From assembly GCA_029266935.1 (NCBI GenBank), contig JAQSVY010000007.1, forward strand, positions 1 through 16,358: a stretch of DNA of 16,358 nt. The letters run 5' to 3'. The notes beneath the pieces are model-generated. The model was not told where the DNA came from and searched no databases. It saw nothing but the letters and a program-made list of their open reading frames with translations. The stretch's first letter is position 1. Each line of letters opens with the position of its first letter. Shown piece by piece: positions 16,351 to 16,358 of this stretch. The position numbers and the translations under genes are program-made. This DNA is from Burkholderiales bacterium. GTDB taxonomy: Bacteria > Pseudomonadota > Gammaproteobacteria > Burkholderiales > SG8-39.

Positions 16351-16358
16351 ATGTCCCT
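16351..16358 (+). CDS. Possible start of a divergent gene (apbC/mrp-like?), cut by window end
   Basis: An ATG followed by TCC and CT begins here, divergent to metG across 44 bp. In E. coli and many other proteobacteria metG is divergent to mrp/apbC, an FeS-cluster carrier ATPase, so that identity is plausible. Only two codons are visible, so the sequence itself cannot confirm it, and no Shine-Dalgarno is obvious in front. Confidence 0.35.

Overview
This is a GC-rich chromosomal window with little intergenic space. It most likely comes from a betaproteobacterium. DnaE and MetG resemble proteobacterial housekeeping proteins, metG may sit divergent to an apbC/mrp-like start as in other proteobacteria, and the signalling lipoprotein and XRE regulator belong to families I associate with Betaproteobacteria. 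The assignment rests on family resemblance only, and no rRNA or tRNA is present to anchor it.

Layout. (1) 1-1584 (+): 3' part of dnaE. (2) 1569-3946: small accessory genes, namely a short FAD-oxidase-like gene (-), a divergent XRE regulator that looks broken by an internal deletion plus frameshift (+), acylphosphatase (-), and a one-TM protein with a type IV pilin-like C-terminus (+). (3) 3912-11076 (-): a six-gene, translationally coupled operon for a membrane complex related to hydrogenase-4/formate hydrogenlyase and complex I, in the order hyfB-, hyfC-, hyfE-, hyfF-, large-, small-subunit-like. All four cysteines that would bind the NiFe centre are gone from the large subunit. No HyfA/HyfH ferredoxin-type subunit is encoded. 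This matches the Ehr (energy-converting hydrogenase-related) class, whose reaction is unknown as far as I know. (4) 11109-11282 (+): a 57-residue ribbon-helix-helix protein, divergent from the operon across 32 bp that hold an imperfect palindrome over a TATAAT box; it is a candidate regulator of the complex. (5) 11279-14186 (-): a signalling cluster of class III cyclase with PEGA domain, duplicated-repeat lipoprotein (TssQ-like) and membrane-anchored Ser/Thr kinase. (6) 14231-16306 (-): metG, with a possible divergent gene start at the window edge.

How the parts may work together. The Ehr-type complex keeps the residues used for ion pumping in its two antiporter-like subunits and one N2-type FeS cluster, so it should couple some redox or conformational event to ion movement; the electron donor and acceptor cannot be read from the sequence. 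The cyclase, lipoprotein and kinase genes overlap or nearly touch, so they are probably co-expressed as one envelope-associated signalling unit. Convergent genes overlap at their 3' ends at four places (16, 4, 35 and 4 nt), and I saw no classical intrinsic terminator anywhere. No intergenic stretch exceeds about 100 nt. I saw no CRISPR array, insertion sequence, tRNA or rRNA.
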